Part shown: positions 33,872 to 42,897 of the stretch, piece by piece
How the letters are laid out: each line of letters opens with the position of its first letter
Position numbering within the stretch: the first letter of the stretch is position 1
From: Carboxylicivirga linearis
Lineage (GTDB): Bacteria > Bacteroidota > Bacteroidia > Bacteroidales > Marinilabiliaceae
Direction: 5' to 3'
DNA: 64,000 nucleotides
NCBI RefSeq assembly: GCF_018271995.1
Contig: NZ_JAGUCO010000002.1
Location: forward strand, 248,001-312,000
The notes under the pieces: model-generated
The model's input: the letters and a program-made list of their open reading frames with translations, nothing else
What the model was told of the DNA's origin: nothing
Database searches by the model: none
Program-made: the position numbers and the translations under genes

Positions 33872-35041
33872 CTACTTGTTAATGTATCTGTACATAAATC
33901 CGGTTCTTAATATCAATAACAGAACTAATGGAAAAACCATAGCTGGTATTTGTTGAGGAATAACAAACCAACCAATAGCAAATAATAACATACATACTAA
34001 AATGATAATTGTTATAATTCGCAGACTTTTAGCTATGAGTAATTTATTAGGTAATATTGCCAGTAAAATAAATAAAGGATTAGCCCATAAAATGTTAAAA
34101 TTGCTGGCTGTTACTCCATGACGAGTAAAGAACCATAAGAACACAATTAAGAAAGCTACAATTGATACAATAGCAAACAGAGTACGATTAACAAATTGTA
34201 CTGGTTTTTTTCTGACTTTTATTTCATACCCGGTAAGTATGCCTCCTAATATTAGTAAAATCCAAAAGACTAATGAAGGTGTTAAAAGGGTACTATCTTT
34301 TTCATTGTCGAAACGAAGCAAAGGTTGCATTTCTTTTACAAGGCTTCTTGTCTCCTCTCCTTCTTTATTAATGACTGCCTTTCCAAAGTAAATCATCAAA
34401 TAATCAGGAAGAAACATTTGTTCATTAACCTCCGCTATATCATCAGTGCCCCATCCTAAAATAATGTCCAGGCCATCTTTAACCCATGGTATATTCTTTT
34501 CATATTCATGAATAAATGCTCTAAATGATTGCTTACTTTGAATAGTATCAATATAAGAAATATTGCCATCTACATTTCGGTAAATGATATCCCGAATACG
34601 TGTGGCGCAGTTATCAAAGAAAAAATCATATCTATAATATCGATTCTCGGTTTTTGAGTTCAATAAAATGGCATTAAATAACTTTTGTTTTTCTGATTGA
34701 TTCAGATTTAACTCCTGTTCAAATACACTTCTTTCTTCATGAAAATAACTATTCAAGAATCGGTTAAATGGTGCTGAAGACAACATGTATTTTAAGTTGC
34801 CATTGGCAAATTTCAAATAAAAGTTAGGGGTATCAAAATCAAAAGTTCCATAATTAAAAACGTGATCAATCCCATTTGCATCATCTTTAACCCTTATTGC
34901 GCTATGACCATATATAGAATATAAATCCTGGCCCGGGGAGCAGGTTAAGAGCGAAATTTTGGATTCCTCCGATAGTTGTTGAGCACCATAAGAAGGTATC
35001 ATTAATAAAATGAAACATATAAGAAGAAATATTCTTTGCAT
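33872..35041 (-). CDS. DUF4105 membrane protein
   Basis: From the ATG at 35041 the protein has 389 residues: signal peptide (MQRIFLLICFILLMIPSYGA), an exported DUF4105 domain (about 25-240) and about four C-terminal membrane helices. The domain shows the family pattern: LLTCSPGQDLYSIYGHSAIRV, HVFNYGTFDFDTPNFY, and YDFFFDNCATRIRD, with the His and Cys typical of papain-like thiol hydrolases (Lnb N-terminal group). A peptidase or transferase activity on lipids or peptidoglycan is suggested but unproven. An in-frame TTG farther upstream (35107) lacks a signal peptide at the right place. Confidence 0.82.
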   Translation of the reverse strand: MQRIFLLICFILLMIPSYGAQQLSEESKISLLTCSPGQDLYSIYGHSAIRVKDDANGIDHVFNYGTFDFDTPNFYLKFANGNLKYMLSSAPFNRFLNSYFHEERSVFEQELNLNQSEKQKLFNAILLNSKTENRYYRYDFFFDNCATRIRDIIYRNVDGNISYIDTIQSKQSFRAFIHEYEKNIPWVKDGLDIILGWGTDDIAEVNEQMFLPDYLMIYFGKAVINKEGEETRSLVKEMQPLLRFDNEKDSTLLTPSLVFWILLILGGILTGYEIKVRKKPVQFVNRTLFAIVSIVAFLIVFLWFFTRHGVTASNFNILWANPLFILLAILPNKLLIAKSLRIITIIILVCMLLFAIGWFVIPQQIPAMVFPLVLLLILRTGFMYRYINK

Positions 35042-35146
35042 AGCCTGTTTTTTTGCCGAATATAATAAACTGAATTGTGTTTTAATGCAGAATAGTAAAA
35101 AGTTCATTTTTTGTTTTTTACTTTTAATATTGCCTTATCGGATTCT

Positions 35147-35154
35147 TATCTTTG
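35147..35154 (+). promoter_or_regulatory. Candidate -7 box for the HEAT-like gene
   Basis: TATCTTTG matches TAnnTTTG exactly, 20 bp before the ATG at 35175. Confidence 0.5.
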
Positions 35155-35174
35155 TTTGACAGATCTATAAGGAT

Positions 35175-35711
35175 ATGAATTTAACGCAAAGTGAAGTTGA
35201 AGCATTAATAAGTGAACAATGGTTATCAGGCAAAATGAAATCATTGGCAAATGATTGGAGTCAATCTGCTGATATTATTAGTGTTTTATGGAAAATGAAC
35301 CGCCTGAATGAGCATAAGATGGCTTGGAGGTCGGCATACTTAATTGATTTGATTCATGATGTTAATCCTTCTATTATTGAGCCTTACTTAAAAGAAATGA
35401 TTGCTTTGGTAGCGAAGGAATCAAATCAAAGTATAAAAAGGCATTATCTTAGAATTTTATCACAACATGACTTAAATGAATTAGCTGATGGACAATTTAT
35501 AGATTTATGTTTTAAATGGCTTGGGAATGAAAACACTCCTATTGCAGTTAAGGCACATTGCATGACCATAATTCATAACATTACTCATTATTATCCCGAC
35601 CTTATCAGTGAATTCATATTAGTATTGGAAGGTTTATTACCTTATGGAAGTAAAGGTGAAGTAAATCGGGCTAAAAAAATACTAATTGAACTTGAAAAAA
35701 AGAAGGTATAA
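35175..35711 (+). CDS. HEAT-like helical protein of unknown function
   Basis: The 178-residue protein is soluble and almost fully helical, with repeated helix pairs such as MAWRSAYLIDLIHDVNPSIIEPYLKEMI and IAVKAHCMTIIHNITHYYPDLISEF (in parts), a pattern of armadillo/HEAT scaffolds. Similar small proteins are frequent in Bacteroidota; I know no function. It is the first of two plus-strand genes but 69 bp precede the aminotransferase, so co-transcription is possible but not certain. No signal peptide. Confidence 0.7.
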   Translation: MNLTQSEVEALISEQWLSGKMKSLANDWSQSADIISVLWKMNRLNEHKMAWRSAYLIDLIHDVNPSIIEPYLKEMIALVAKESNQSIKRHYLRILSQHDLNELADGQFIDLCFKWLGNENTPIAVKAHCMTIIHNITHYYPDLISEFILVLEGLLPYGSKGEVNRAKKILIELEKKKV

Positions 35712-35780
35712 AATACCTGAACTTTTAAGTGTAGATATCATTTTTTTTCATAACTTTTATGCCCAATATTTGATACCTAA

Positions 35781-36617
35781 ATGATGCACACACCCATAGC
35801 AGGGCAATATTTTTATATAAATCGAACATTAAAATCGATTAACTTCTTTAATAGTCAATCCGATGATAATTGTGTTTGTGTGTATGAAGTATTTAGAGTG
35901 GAAGATACTGTGCCTCTTTTTATTAACGATCATTTAAAACGATTAAAAAACAGTGCGAATATTGCTAATTTAGATTTATGGAAGTCTAATTCGCAAATTA
36001 AACAGATTGTTAAAACACTTATTGCTGCCAATAATTTAGAAATAGGAAATATTAAGCTTGAATTTAGAATGAAGCCAAATGGAGACAGAGAATTTTTGGC
36101 TTTTTTACTTCCAGTTCATTACCCGGAAACAAAACAATATACCGAAGGTGTGGTGGCTTGTTTTCAAGAAGCAGAAAGACAAAATCCAACAGCTAAAATA
36201 TTTAATGCTGAAGTTAGAGGTGAAGCTAATAACATCATAGAAAAAGAGCATGTTTACGAAACTGTCCTAGTAAATCATCATAATCAGATTACAGAAGGTA
36301 GCAGAAGTAATTTGTTTTTTATTAAAGATGGTATATTTATTACTGCACCAGATGAAATGGTACTACCTGGTGTAATCAGGCAAAAATTGATTGAAATAAT
36401 AATTAATAAAGGTTGGGGTATCAAGTTTGAAGCAATAAATTTAGAGAATGTTGCAAAAATGGAAGCCGCATTTATTACAGGGACTTCACCAAGGGTATTA
36501 CCGATAAAGGCTATTGATGCACAAAAATTAAATGCTAATCATCCTCTTATAAAAGAAATTAGTGCAGAATTGAATATCTTAATCAAGCAATATAAAGAGG
36601 AAAAAGTAGTAAATTAA
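35781..36617 (+). CDS. Class IV PLP aminotransferase or aminodeoxychorismate lyase
   Basis: The 278-residue protein has the fold-type IV layout: VYEVFRVEDTVPLFINDHLKRLKNSA at the N-terminus (with the Arg/His substrate-positioning residues), the PLP-binding Lys139 in AKIFNAE (same K-x-x-N spacing as in E. coli PabC), TEGSRSNLFFIKDG, PGVIRQKLIE and EAAFITGTSPRVLPI. Enzymes of this group are branched-chain or D-amino acid aminotransferases or 4-amino-4-deoxychorismate lyase (folate synthesis); sequence alone does not decide. The gene overlaps the 3' end of the PgeF-like gene by 4 bp. Confidence 0.83.
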   Translation: MMHTPIAGQYFYINRTLKSINFFNSQSDDNCVCVYEVFRVEDTVPLFINDHLKRLKNSANIANLDLWKSNSQIKQIVKTLIAANNLEIGNIKLEFRMKPNGDREFLAFLLPVHYPETKQYTEGVVACFQEAERQNPTAKIFNAEVRGEANNIIEKEHVYETVLVNHHNQITEGSRSNLFFIKDGIFITAPDEMVLPGVIRQKLIEIIINKGWGIKFEAINLENVAKMEAAFITGTSPRVLPIKAIDAQKLNANHPLIKEISAELNILIKQYKEEKVVN

Positions 36618-37408
36618 CCTTTTAGTGCTATCGAAGCACAAAACCTTCCTGTTTCGGAATTAGCTCTGTATGAGAAAAACTTATGAGAGTAACATTTAGT
36701 GCAGAATTTAGATCTGATAATATTTGATCGCTCCACTCCTTCATTTATCAATTGAAATTCAATACTCTTTTTTAGGTCCAAAAATACTTTCTCTCCTTTT
36801 AATTTTATTGCCTTCTCGTAGTTAGGCACCTGATTTTCCACTGCTTCTATAACTTTACTTTTAATCTCGTAACAACACTGACCAATGGATGGACCAATAA
36901 ATACCCTTATGGTATTGGGATTACACTCAAATTGTTCTCTCATCATAGTAACTCCCTTGCCAAGTATGTTTTGACTTACCCCTCTCCAACCGGCATGAAA
37001 AGCACCCACTACTTCTTTTTGAGGATCATATAATAAAACAGGAACACAATCTGCAGCCATAACAGTTAAAGAAATATTTTTAACTGCTGTTATCAATCCA
37101 TCGCTTGCTTTAATTATTGAATATGAATTTTTGCTAAGCCTCTCCTCCTCTATTATTTCAATATGATCACCATGTACCTGACTTGCAAATACAAATCTAT
37201 TCATACGTATTCCTGAATGCCGAGCTACTAACAGGCGATTATATAAAACATCATCTACACAATCGCTTACATTCATACTCATATTTAACTCGTTATAAGG
37301 TGGCCTTGAACTACCATCCCATCGATCGGTAACAAAATAAGATACCTTCTCCCTCTCTATCTTCCAGGGATTATGTGCTTTTTCGCAAAAATTACAGTAG
37401 GCAAACAA
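36614..37408 (-). CDS. pgeF: PgeF/YfiH laccase-domain protein
   Basis: This family was once called polyphenol oxidase; in E. coli PgeF corrects peptidoglycan precursors, and homologs act on purine nucleosides. Zinc or copper ligands are visible: the His of QVHGDH, the Cys of AADCVPV and the His of FHAGWRG. The start is unclear. In the frame there are only TTG codons at 37447 and 37408 before the conserved region, and no ATG until past the FVTDRWDG motif. The TTG at 37447 lies in the T-run of the preceding terminator, so I take 37408 and note that ATA or another rare start is possible. Confidence 0.82.
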   Translation of the reverse strand: MFAYCNFCEKAHNPWKIEREKVSYFVTDRWDGSSRPPYNELNMSMNVSDCVDDVLYNRLLVARHSGIRMNRFVFASQVHGDHIEIIEEERLSKNSYSIIKASDGLITAVKNISLTVMAADCVPVLLYDPQKEVVGAFHAGWRGVSQNILGKGVTMMREQFECNPNTIRVFIGPSIGQCCYEIKSKVIEAVENQVPNYEKAIKLKGEKVFLDLKKSIEFQLINEGVERSNIIRSKFCTKCYSHKFFSYRANSETGRFCASIALKG

Positions 37409-37445
37409 TGTGTTGATTAGTTTAATTGAACGGTTTAATAAACAC

Positions 37446-37472
37446 AAAAAGGAGGGAAATGTTTCCCTCCTT
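37446..37472 (-). terminator. Intrinsic terminator of the esterase-FadL operon
   Basis: On the minus strand AAGGAGGGAAA and TTTCCCTCCTT (plus 37462-37472 and 37449-37459) are perfect 11-bp arms, followed by a T-run. Confidence 0.83.
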
Positions 37473-37498
37473 CTTATATTATTGAGGTTTCCTTATAA

Positions 37499-38719
37499 TT
37501 AAGGAAATTCAACCGTTTTATAGTCGTTTATATTAGCCATTGGAATTTTAGCTCCAAATTGTTTATTGATTGCTTCAATAAAAGTGTTAGCTATTATAGC
37601 TGATCCTCTTCCTGTTACATGAATTCCATCAAGTGAGAAAATACCACCGGTTACAAATTCGCCACTATACACATTACCATCAATAATAAGGCCTTTTCCA
37701 AGCTCTTTAAGTAAAGAATTCATATCTACTAGAGCAATTGATTCATTATTATCAGCTATGGACTTAATTGTGGTGTTATAACTTGTTATGGCTTCATCTA
37801 TTTCAGCTAATTCTTCAGCATCTAAAACATAAGTTCCGGGCAAGGGCATTTCCAATGATTGTCCATATCCCATACCTAATAAGGTAGAGGCCGTTAACAA
37901 TACTTTTTCACCTTCTTGTAATTGCCTTATTGTTCCTTCATCTTCAATTACAAACGGAATATGACCATCAGAAAGAATGTAATTAAAAAATGGGATATCA
38001 TCTACATTAGGAATATTACCAACCACAACTTTAGCATTTGCAGTAAGTCCTTGAATAATCTGAGAATAAACAGCTCCGAAAACATCCGTATCTGTAATGG
38101 CATCATTTCCTTCTTTACCTCCAGCTAGAGCATAAGCCAAGGCATCGTTATTTCCAATCCATAGCGAAATAAAAGTAGGCTGTGCTGCAAGAGCATCCGT
38201 TAATACCGTCGTATTTAAATTACTGGCAAATCTATAAAAGAAAGGATTTGCTTGTGCATAACCACCATATCCTAAATGAATAGCTTTTGCTCCGGGAACA
38301 CCAAAGTTTTGATTTTCGGTACTGTATACCTGTTCTGTAAAAATACTCATATCTCCCATTGTTGGAACAGGTGATAAATCACCATTAGCAATCTGAAGTT
38401 GGAAGTAACCGTTGTTTTGATTAGGAGCAAGCACGGTTGTTCCAACGCTACCTTCACTCTCAACCAATGGTTGATTAAAACTCTCACTTCCCACATAAGC
38501 TAATTGCTCAGACAGAATGTAGGCAAAGCTCTCCATTTGTCCTCGTTGCCCCAAAGCGCCATCGGTATATCCTGCAGTATAAGAATCACCGATTGCTATA
38601 AACTTGGTAAAATCAGCCTCTCCACTAGTTGGAGTGAATGAATCTACATTAGGTTCGCACTGCCACAATAACATTGAAGAAAGTAACAGTGAAAATATTG
38701 ATATATGTTTTGTATTCAT
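37499..38719 (-). CDS. SGNH/GDSL-type esterase lipoprotein
   Basis: The 406-residue protein has a lipoprotein signal (LLLWQC, Cys21) and an SGNH hydrolase fold: block I GDSYTAG with the nucleophilic Ser near 47, block III GNND near 193, and block V DGIHVTGRG near 366 with the catalytic Asp and His. It probably cleaves acyl esters at the cell surface. It starts 13 bp after the FadL-type gene, so the pair would release and import fatty acids (inference). The start is the ATG at 38719, and a terminator follows. Confidence 0.87.
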   Translation of the reverse strand: MNTKHISIFSLLLSSMLLWQCEPNVDSFTPTSGEADFTKFIAIGDSYTAGYTDGALGQRGQMESFAYILSEQLAYVGSESFNQPLVESEGSVGTTVLAPNQNNGYFQLQIANGDLSPVPTMGDMSIFTEQVYSTENQNFGVPGAKAIHLGYGGYAQANPFFYRFASNLNTTVLTDALAAQPTFISLWIGNNDALAYALAGGKEGNDAITDTDVFGAVYSQIIQGLTANAKVVVGNIPNVDDIPFFNYILSDGHIPFVIEDEGTIRQLQEGEKVLLTASTLLGMGYGQSLEMPLPGTYVLDAEELAEIDEAITSYNTTIKSIADNNESIALVDMNSLLKELGKGLIIDGNVYSGEFVTGGIFSLDGIHVTGRGSAIIANTFIEAINKQFGAKIPMANINDYKTVEFP

Positions 38720-38732
38720 TTCTTTCTGTTTT

Positions 38733-39953
38733 TTAGAATGAGTAGGTTATGCCAATACCTGGTATAACTGCATTAGTATAATAAGTTCCATAAAAATCAG
38801 AAGGAGCATAACCATCTTCACGTTTTTGTCCGTGTATATATAATAATGATCCGTCTACAGCTAGTTTATCTGATGCTTTCCACGTAAATCCAGCTGATAT
38901 ACCAATTTTATTAGTTCCGGGTGTTTCGGGAGTTAATAAATCATCTGGAATGGGTGTTGAATCATAATAAATACCTGCTCTTAATTGAAATGATTCTTGC
39001 AAAGCGTATTCAGCACCCAATCTATAAATTAAAGTGTTTTCAAAATCTCTTTGGTTATGCGAATCAGGAACGGTTTCAGCTTCGAAATCAAAATCTAATG
39101 ATTTATAAGCAGACCATTCCACATGTTGAAGGTCAAATGCTAACAATAATTTTTCAGTTGCTTGATAACCAACTCCAAATGTTAAATTAGCTGGCATCGG
39201 CAACTCTGCATCAAATTTTGTGTTCGGATATAAACCTGATACTGCAGTTGGTACGTTAAACGTTGCATCACCCCCATCTACTTTCATTAATATTTTAGAA
39301 CGATAATTTAATCCAAGTGTTAAAGCATCAGAAGCTTTATAGGTTATACCTGCATTGTAACCAAACGCCCATGTGTTACCTGCCAGGTTAACGTTACCTT
39401 CTGCTCCATCCTGACCATAAATAGGTAATGCCTTATTCAAATCAACATTTCCGTTGCCAGCTACAAAACCAACTCCTACACCTAATTTTTCAGTAATTTG
39501 ATAAGATATTGTAGGTTGAATAAAAATGGCTCTTAATGAAATATCCTGAATTAAATATCGACCATCCCAGTCTTTTTCCCAGCTTAGCGAGTTACCAAAT
39601 GGTGTTGTAACTGATAATCCAATAGCTAGTTGATCCGTCACTTTAGTTGCACCATAAAAATAAAAAGGAGTTCCAACAGGATTATCTGATTTTGCTTCAT
39701 AAACTGAAGGAGCTTGTTTTTGAAAGGTGTTTTTTGAAAAAATAGCACTACCTCCAAATGAAAATTCATATTTGTCTTGTAAAAAACTAAGTGCTCCTGG
39801 GTTAAAGTGAATACTTGAAGCTCCCATTAGTAAACCGGCTCCAGTATGTCCCATACCTGTTTGTCGATTACCTTGCAAATTAACCTGGTAACCTTCAGCA
39901 TAAGAGTTAAGGCCACACATTGCTGCAATAGCCCAAATGAAGACTTTCTTCAT
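38733..39953 (-). CDS. Outer-membrane fatty-acid transporter of the FadL/OmpP1 family
   Basis: FadL-type proteins are 14-strand barrels that let long-chain fatty acids or hydrophobic compounds diffuse across the outer membrane. The protein has a signal peptide (MKKVFIWAIAAMCGLNSYAEG), then the family N-terminus: YQVNLQGNRQTGMGHTGAGL and SIHFNPGALSFL, where the NPA/NPG motif belongs to the hatch. Alternating strands follow (GIGLNYRSK-like text) and it ends in ITYSF. I start at the second ATG (39953). It is co-transcribed with the SGNH esterase, 13 bp downstream. Confidence 0.88.
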   Translation of the reverse strand: MKKVFIWAIAAMCGLNSYAEGYQVNLQGNRQTGMGHTGAGLLMGASSIHFNPGALSFLQDKYEFSFGGSAIFSKNTFQKQAPSVYEAKSDNPVGTPFYFYGATKVTDQLAIGLSVTTPFGNSLSWEKDWDGRYLIQDISLRAIFIQPTISYQITEKLGVGVGFVAGNGNVDLNKALPIYGQDGAEGNVNLAGNTWAFGYNAGITYKASDALTLGLNYRSKILMKVDGGDATFNVPTAVSGLYPNTKFDAELPMPANLTFGVGYQATEKLLLAFDLQHVEWSAYKSLDFDFEAETVPDSHNQRDFENTLIYRLGAEYALQESFQLRAGIYYDSTPIPDDLLTPETPGTNKIGISAGFTWKASDKLAVDGSLLYIHGQKREDGYAPSDFYGTYYTNAVIPGIGITYSF

Positions 39954-40195
39954 AAACATAATGATTTAGTAATTACTCTATATTAAATATTGGGGCCGAA
40001 TATAGAGTTTTTTTTTACCACTTACAATTTGTAAGTAATTGAACTATAGAATAATAGAACGTTTGAATCAAATGGATAAATATTCTATAATCTTATATTT
40101 TCTGATTTTTTTTGTTTAAACACTGGAAGGCTAAACCAATACAATTAACTATATTTAAATCTGTATTAATAAATCAATGAATAAAAAATCCACCT

Positions 40196-41716
40196 ATGTT
40201 TACAGATAGTGATTATAAATTACTGAAAAATAAAAATATAACAACTGATCAATTATTAATTCAACTTTCTTATTTCGAAAAGGGATTTCCTTTTGCAAAA
40301 CTAACCAAGCCGGCAACTATTAAAGATGGTATTTCTGCATTAGATGATGAAGATTGTGATAAATATATACAACTTTATAATGATGAGATCAAAAACGGTC
40401 TTGATGTAGCCAAATTTGTACCTGCCTCTGGTGCTGCAACAAGAATGTTTAAAATCTTGTTTGAATTTATTCAAGCATCACCGCAGCAACAATCAGAATT
40501 GATTGATAATGAACCTTACTCATCATTTATTGCTAAGATTGATAAGTTTGCTTTTGCTAAAGAATTACCAATAATTAATAACAAAAGCAAAGCAGAATGG
40601 GCTTATGATATAATAACACATCTTTTGGGAGATGAAGGTATGGGTTACGGATCATTACCTAAAGGATTATTGCAATTTCATAAGGATGGAACTAATGCAG
40701 TTACCCCTTTTGAAGAACATTTACGAGAAGCGGCAGGATATGGAAAATCTGTTGATCAGTCGGGAAAGGTGCATTTTACGGTTAGCCCTGAACATCATGA
40801 GAAATTTAATGAACTTTGGAATTCTGTTAAGGACAAATACGAGAAGTTGTATGATATAAACTATAACATTGGATTTTCTTTCCAAAAACCAAGTACAGAT
40901 ACCGTTGCTGCTAATCCTGATAATACACCATTCAGAGATGAAAATGGTCAATTAATTTTCCGACCTGGCGGACATGGTGCTTTGATTGAGAATTTAAATG
41001 AAATGCCCAATAGTTTGATTTTCATTAAAAACATCGATAATGTAGTTCCTGATCACCTACAGTCAGATACCATTAAGTATAAAAAAGTATTAGCTGGTTT
41101 ATTACTCGAAAAGAAAGAAGTCTTGTTTTCAATACTATCTAATCTTGAAGATTCTGATGAAAAAATTCAAGATGAAGCCATAGAAAAGTCATTTGGTTTT
41201 ATGCATGATGAATTACAAATTAATATTCCAATATCAATTCAAGGCAGTGATAAGAATGCTCAGCTGAAATATATTTTTGACAAGCTTAATTGTCCGATTC
41301 GTATATGTGGAATGGTTAAAAATGAAGGAGAACCAGGTGGTGGACCTTTTTGGGTAAAACAAAGCGATGACAGCATCAGTCTTCAGATTGTTGAAGGAGC
41401 TCAGATTGATCCCAATGATGAGAAGCAACAAGAGATTTTGAAAAGCAGCACCCATTTTAATCCGGTAGACTTAGTTTGCTATCTAAAAGATTATAAAGGA
41501 AACAAGTTTGATTTAAAGGATTTTGTAGATCCTCAGACTGGTTTTATTTCAGAAAAAACATTAAATGGAAAACCGTTGAAAGCTTTGGAACTACCTGGTT
41601 TATGGAATGGTGCAATGGCTAACTGGCTTACATTCTTTGTTGAAGTGCCGGTATCGACATTTAATCCGGTTAAAACAGTTATGGATCTTCTTCGCCCACA
41701 GCATCAACCAGAATAA
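40196..41716 (+). CDS. DUF4301 protein
   Basis: The 506-residue protein is soluble and matches the DUF4301 group found in Bacteroidota. The phrase VPASGAATRMFK near residue 80 resembles a nucleotide-sugar or sugar-phosphate binding loop (GxGxxxRM as in nucleotidyltransferases), and RPGGHGALIENLN and GEPGGGPFWV near 260 and 378 support an alpha/beta nucleotidyltransferase-like fold (inference). It carries no signal peptide. The biochemical function is not established. It is monocistronic with a terminator 55 bp after the stop. Confidence 0.82.
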   Translation: MFTDSDYKLLKNKNITTDQLLIQLSYFEKGFPFAKLTKPATIKDGISALDDEDCDKYIQLYNDEIKNGLDVAKFVPASGAATRMFKILFEFIQASPQQQSELIDNEPYSSFIAKIDKFAFAKELPIINNKSKAEWAYDIITHLLGDEGMGYGSLPKGLLQFHKDGTNAVTPFEEHLREAAGYGKSVDQSGKVHFTVSPEHHEKFNELWNSVKDKYEKLYDINYNIGFSFQKPSTDTVAANPDNTPFRDENGQLIFRPGGHGALIENLNEMPNSLIFIKNIDNVVPDHLQSDTIKYKKVLAGLLLEKKEVLFSILSNLEDSDEKIQDEAIEKSFGFMHDELQINIPISIQGSDKNAQLKYIFDKLNCPIRICGMVKNEGEPGGGPFWVKQSDDSISLQIVEGAQIDPNDEKQQEILKSSTHFNPVDLVCYLKDYKGNKFDLKDFVDPQTGFISEKTLNGKPLKALELPGLWNGAMANWLTFFVEVPVSTFNPVKTVMDLLRPQHQPE

Positions 41717-41769
41717 CTTAGAGTGTTAGATTACTTGGCCGTCAGACTTATAGAAATTAGATAAAAAGA

Positions 41770-41804
41770 GAAAGCCCTGAATCACGATGACTCAGGGCTT
41801 TTAT
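41770..41804. terminator. Bidirectional terminator between DUF4301 and folD
   Basis: AAAGCCCTGA (41771-41780) and TCAGGGCTTT (41792-41801) are perfect arms with T- and A-rich flanks; the two genes converge here. Confidence 0.8.
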
Positions 41805-41874
41805 ATTATCAACAATTATAAGAATTGTGCGATTTAACAACTGTTTGTTACCTTATAACTGTGACCAACCAATA

Positions 41875-42756
41875 TTATGAATAAATTTCCTTCTTGGCTG
41901 ATTTTAATGTGTTAATTATCAATGATGTGATTGTCATTGGTCCAACTCCACCAGGAACAGGTGTAATAAATGAACATTTTGGAGCAACTTCATCAAACAA
42001 TACATCCCCTTTTAAGCGCCAGCCTGATTTTGTTTCGGTAGATGGAACTCTTGTTGTACCTACATCAATCACAACTGCTCCTTCTTTTACCATATCGCCT
42101 TTAACAAATCCGGGTGAACCGATAGCGGCTATAATAATATCTGCTTGCAAGCACAGTTCTTTAAGGTTTTTTGTACGGCTATGAGCAACCGTTACAGTAG
42201 CATCGCCAGGATAGCCCTTTTGTGAAAGCAAAACACTCATTGGACGTCCCACAATATTACTTCGTCCAATAACTACTACATTTTTACCCGATGTCTCAAT
42301 TTTATAACGCTTTAACAACTCCATTATACCCTGAGGAGTAGCTGAAACAAATGTAGGCATACCAATGGTCATTCGGCCCACATTTACAGGATGAAAACCA
42401 TCTACATCTTTACGTGGATCAATAGCTTCCGTTACTTTTTCTTCCGAAATATGCTTAGGTAACGGTAACTGAACGATAAAACCATCAATGTCATCGTCAT
42501 TATTCAGTTCATGCACTTTTGCCAATAATTCTTCCTCAGTCACATCGTCTTCGTAACGAATTAAACTTGAGTTGAATCCTACTTCTTCGCAGGCTCTCAT
42601 TTTACCGGCTACATATGATTCACTTCCTCCGTCGTGACCAACTAAAACAGCTGCCAAATGAGGTTTTTTAGCTCCTGAAGCAACTAATTGTTTCACTTCT
42701 TCGGCTATTTCTTCGCGAATCTTTTTCGATGTTAATTTTCCATCTATTAATTGCAT
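41875..42756 (-). CDS. folD: Methylenetetrahydrofolate dehydrogenase / cyclohydrolase
   Basis: FolD interconverts methylene-, methenyl- and formyl-tetrahydrofolate in the cytoplasm. The 293-residue protein shows [23 protein letters not shown] (in parts; the YxxxK catalytic pair), the Gln-containing [45 protein letters not shown] for NADP binding and the [10 protein letters not shown] ending. All standard residues are in place. Start ATG at 42756. The gene stands alone, with no partner within 100 bp. Confidence 0.96.
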   Translation of the reverse strand: MQLIDGKLTSKKIREEIAEEVKQLVASGAKKPHLAAVLVGHDGGSESYVAGKMRACEEVGFNSSLIRYEDDVTEEELLAKVHELNNDDDIDGFIVQLPLPKHISEEKVTEAIDPRKDVDGFHPVNVGRMTIGMPTFVSATPQGIMELLKRYKIETSGKNVVVIGRSNIVGRPMSVLLSQKGYPGDATVTVAHSRTKNLKELCLQADIIIAAIGSPGFVKGDMVKEGAVVIDVGTTRVPSTETKSGWRLKGDVLFDEVAPKCSFITPVPGGVGPMTITSLIINTLKSAKKEIYS

Positions 42757-42853
42757 GGCGTTGATTTTTCAGGGTTTACAAATAGTTTGTTAGTTATCAA
42801 TCAGAAGGCAGTAGTATGAACAAACAACCTACATCATATTAACAAACTGTTAT

Positions 42854-42883
42854 ATAAAAAAAGAAGCACAAGTGTGCTTCTTT
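42854..42883 (-). terminator. Intrinsic terminator of ffh
   Basis: On the minus strand AAAGAAGCACA and TGTGCTTCTTT form an 11-bp stem with a two-base loop, then a T-run. Confidence 0.8.
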
Positions 42884-42897
42884 GAAATATTTTAAGT

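Noticed and set aside
40022-40034. TTACAATTTGTAA upstream of the DUF4301 gene
   Set aside because: The arms match the TTACA/TGTAA motif but the spacer is three bases instead of two, and it stands alone.
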